Below, piece by piece: positions 61,649-64,000 of a DNA stretch of 64,000 nucleotides. The position numbers were made by a program, and so were the translations under genes. Location of the stretch: the NCBI RefSeq assembly GCF_036669915.1, contig NC_089324.1:8687244-8751243 (forward strand). The letters are read 5' to 3'. The notes beneath the pieces are model-generated. The model saw only the letters and a program-made list of their open reading frames with translations. It was not told the DNA's origin and did no database searches. This DNA comes from Pocillopora verrucosa (taxonomy: Eukaryota > Cnidaria > Anthozoa > Scleractinia > Pocilloporidae). The number at the start of each line of letters is the position of its first letter. Position 1 is the first letter of the stretch.

Positions 61649-64000
61649 GTAAGCTGAAGCTGTCTTGTTCTTTCCCTGATGACTCTAGTAGTCCTGCTCA
61701 AATCCATATAGATGGTCCTAATGTCAAACAAGTAGTTTTTCATTACGCATAAATTTAGCTTCACTTGTGATTTGCTCAAAGTTTTTATCGCGTCAAAGTG
61801 TTAGTTTAACTTTCTGTGAGAGTTGTCGTTTGTTTCTTTTCTCAACTTTGTGTGAAGCTTTCACAATCGTTCATGGTGATACGAACCACTGCTCTTTCGT
61901 TCGAAGAAATGTTGCTTTCGTTTTCGGCCATCGATTATGGTGAGCTTCATTTGAATATTTTGTGGGAGGAACCGTTGGAAGACAGATATCTTTAGTAAAT
62001 TAATGGTAGAGCTGCTTTCATCTGGTTCACAGGGTGACCCAAAAAAGATGCGGATGTCCATCTTTCCGTCCTTCATGTCAAGCTGAACTTAATAGGCGGA
62101 GATAAATAATTTCTATTTTGGCTCGTAAATTACTACAATCTCGGTCGGTATACCACTTAACTGATGTATCGTTAATTTTCTAATACTCGTTCTCAATTTG
62201 TGGCTGAAATAAATTTGTAAAAGTCTTGTCAGCGAATTATTGCGAGAAATTCACTGAATTATTGATGTAGAATTTTATACAGAAGAGATAGAAAGAGAGA
62301 GGGAAATAATGGCTAGGTGGCGGTGGAGGGTGTGAATGATTCAGGAATCTTCTTTGATCTATTTACAACTGGCGCAATGTTGCTGGCGCGTGTAATAAAT
62401 TGTACTGGACTTTGATCGCGTTATCTTCCTGAAATTAAAACCATTGGCGTAAGTTTATCTGTCGGACTAAATGTTTAATTCTCATTTACCGTATGCTAGG
62501 GATATTTAGTTAGGAATTTTTTTTAGTATACTACCAATTCAAGTTTTATAGTTTGTATGTTGTGCACCGCATACAAGAGATGAATTATTTTCCACGCCAT
62601 CGAGTCATTTCGTAGTTATTGATTTGTGAAACTGTAGTATTTAAATACCCAAGACGCTTTAAATCCAGGGGTCAGAAGTTTTAATTTTCAATATAAATTC
62701 TCTTAAAACAATGCCCCCAAGTGTTCATGTTTTGTTGACTGCCAAATTTTTTTGGAGTCTCCCAGTTTATCTACACAACAGCCTCTCTTCTTATCTGTTT
62801 TTAACACATCTGTTTTCTTTCATTAATGGTTTCCGCACAATATGTTTAACAGTTTTTGTAAACCCATTGAGTAGAATTATGCAGGTTTATTACTAATAAA
62901 AATATTTGAAGGAGAGAACTTTTAAAATGAAATTCTAAAGCCAACCTCAAGTGAGCCTTGTGTTTACCGTTGGTTTGATATAAACTTTTGTCACACATAG
63001 CCGTGAATAAAATACTAACATTACATCTGAAAGTTATTGCTGAGAGTCCAAAATTTGTGAGGATAGACTCCTCTTAAAGGAGCTAGATAGCAATTGTATT
63101 TTCCAATACCTCAATTTTGCCTTTCCTGGATCATACAGTACATTTACTCATGACTGAATAAGAGCAGATCAGAAAAAAATATTGTACCTGTCATAATTAT
63201 TTGATTTAAACACATAATTTGTGTTTTTTACTCTGCTTTGATAAATGTTTCCCACAAGGAGGAGTTTTCTTTATTATCAAAGGAGGAAAGTTTCTTTCTT
63301 GTACCCCAAGTGACTAGCTATAGAACTTGGTGTTGGATTACTGACAGGATCTTTTGTTGCCATGGTGTTTTCAGCAGACTGATTGAAATTTTAAACCATC
63401 CTTTTAATATTTTGCTCTTGGACCCGTAGAAGTGTGCATTGTTAACCAAGTTATTCATGCACTCCTAACAGTGTAACTGTAATTTATGATATCTAGGGAA
63501 AGTTGCTTCAGACATTGTACATTGCAGTAAGTGTCTTGCAGATTGCCACTTCTCCAACCCTTTTATTTTTAATATCTGACAAGTGATTCTCCCTTCCAGT
63601 AATTGTGTATTTCCCTGTGAAGGAGTTAAGGAAATTTGGTTTTATATCACTGACACTCCTAATCAGTTTGTTTATTCCCATCATTCTCCTGTCTGCTAAA
63701 TGTGTTGAAATTGTGACAAAGGTTAAATGTTCGTCTTTGGGGTTTTTAAGAAGTGAGCCATTTATATTTTGGGGAAGTTGAAGTTAGAAACTGTTGTTGG
63801 ACAACAGATGTCTCTGTTTGGTAAAATCAAGCATTATGATTGAAGCAGCTAGCTGAAGCCTTCAGAGTATGGGGAGAAGAATGCCAGCTGGCCTAAATCT
63901 CCTGGTGTCTTGAAAAATTGCCTAATTTATCTTCTGTTTCATGGTGGAAGAACAATAAAATTCATGCATACATTTTATTACAGCAGAATTTAATTGCTCA
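61649..64000 (+). other. Tetraspanin intron 1 (continues past the window)
   Basis: No exon with tetraspanin character and no other gene is seen. Frames at 62711 and 63238 lack motifs and splice partners. Confidence 0.5.

Overview
This is a eukaryotic nuclear window. The genes are intron-rich with GT-AG introns, coding DNA is sparse, and the spacer DNA is AT-rich and full of short DNA transposons and tRNA-derived SINEs. The protein set (NUB1, a divergent tubulin of the zeta/delta type, DRC5/TCTE1, a class II CPD photolyase, a Roco GTPase with a Death domain, a tetraspanin) points to a ciliated, non-mammalian metazoan. Gene style and repeat style suggest a cnidarian, most likely an anthozoan such as a stony coral. 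The species is an inference.

Layout. (1) 1-1671: spacer with an array of 33-bp palindromes and SINE pieces. (2) 1672-18716, minus: NUB1 in 17 exons, rebuilt with consistent splice phases. Its 5.9-kb last intron holds an intronless GPCR gene (3630-4559) on the opposite strand, and its other introns hold at least six small transposon or SINE insertions. (3) 19127-23988, plus: a divergent tubulin in 5 exons, head to head with NUB1 (410 bp apart), with an antisense 5'-truncated LINE in intron 2. (4) 25124-27948, minus: a PP2D1-like PP2C pseudophosphatase, proposed as two exons, the upstream one carrying a zinc-finger-like N-terminus. (5) 28640-29130: a degenerate purine-rich repeat array. (6) 29720-36407, plus: class II CPD photolyase, 8 exons. 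(7) 36408-40376: spacer with a 967-bp inverted-repeat transposon and SINE copies. (8) 40377-48756, minus: an LRR-ROC-COR-Death (Roco) protein, 9 exons. (9) 49956-50073, minus: an orphan 5' exon only 35 bp from the start of (10) 50109-59450, plus: DRC5/TCTE1, 14 exons. (11) 61586-61648, plus: first coding exon of a tetraspanin whose remainder lies beyond the window.

The genes do not form a single pathway. Two concern cilia and centrioles (the tubulin and DRC5), one DNA repair by light (photolyase), one NEDD8/ubiquitin-like protein turnover (NUB1), and one probable innate immune or cell-death signalling (Roco-Death). Exon models were built by eye from splice sites, reading-frame closure and remembered family similarity. 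No database search was run.
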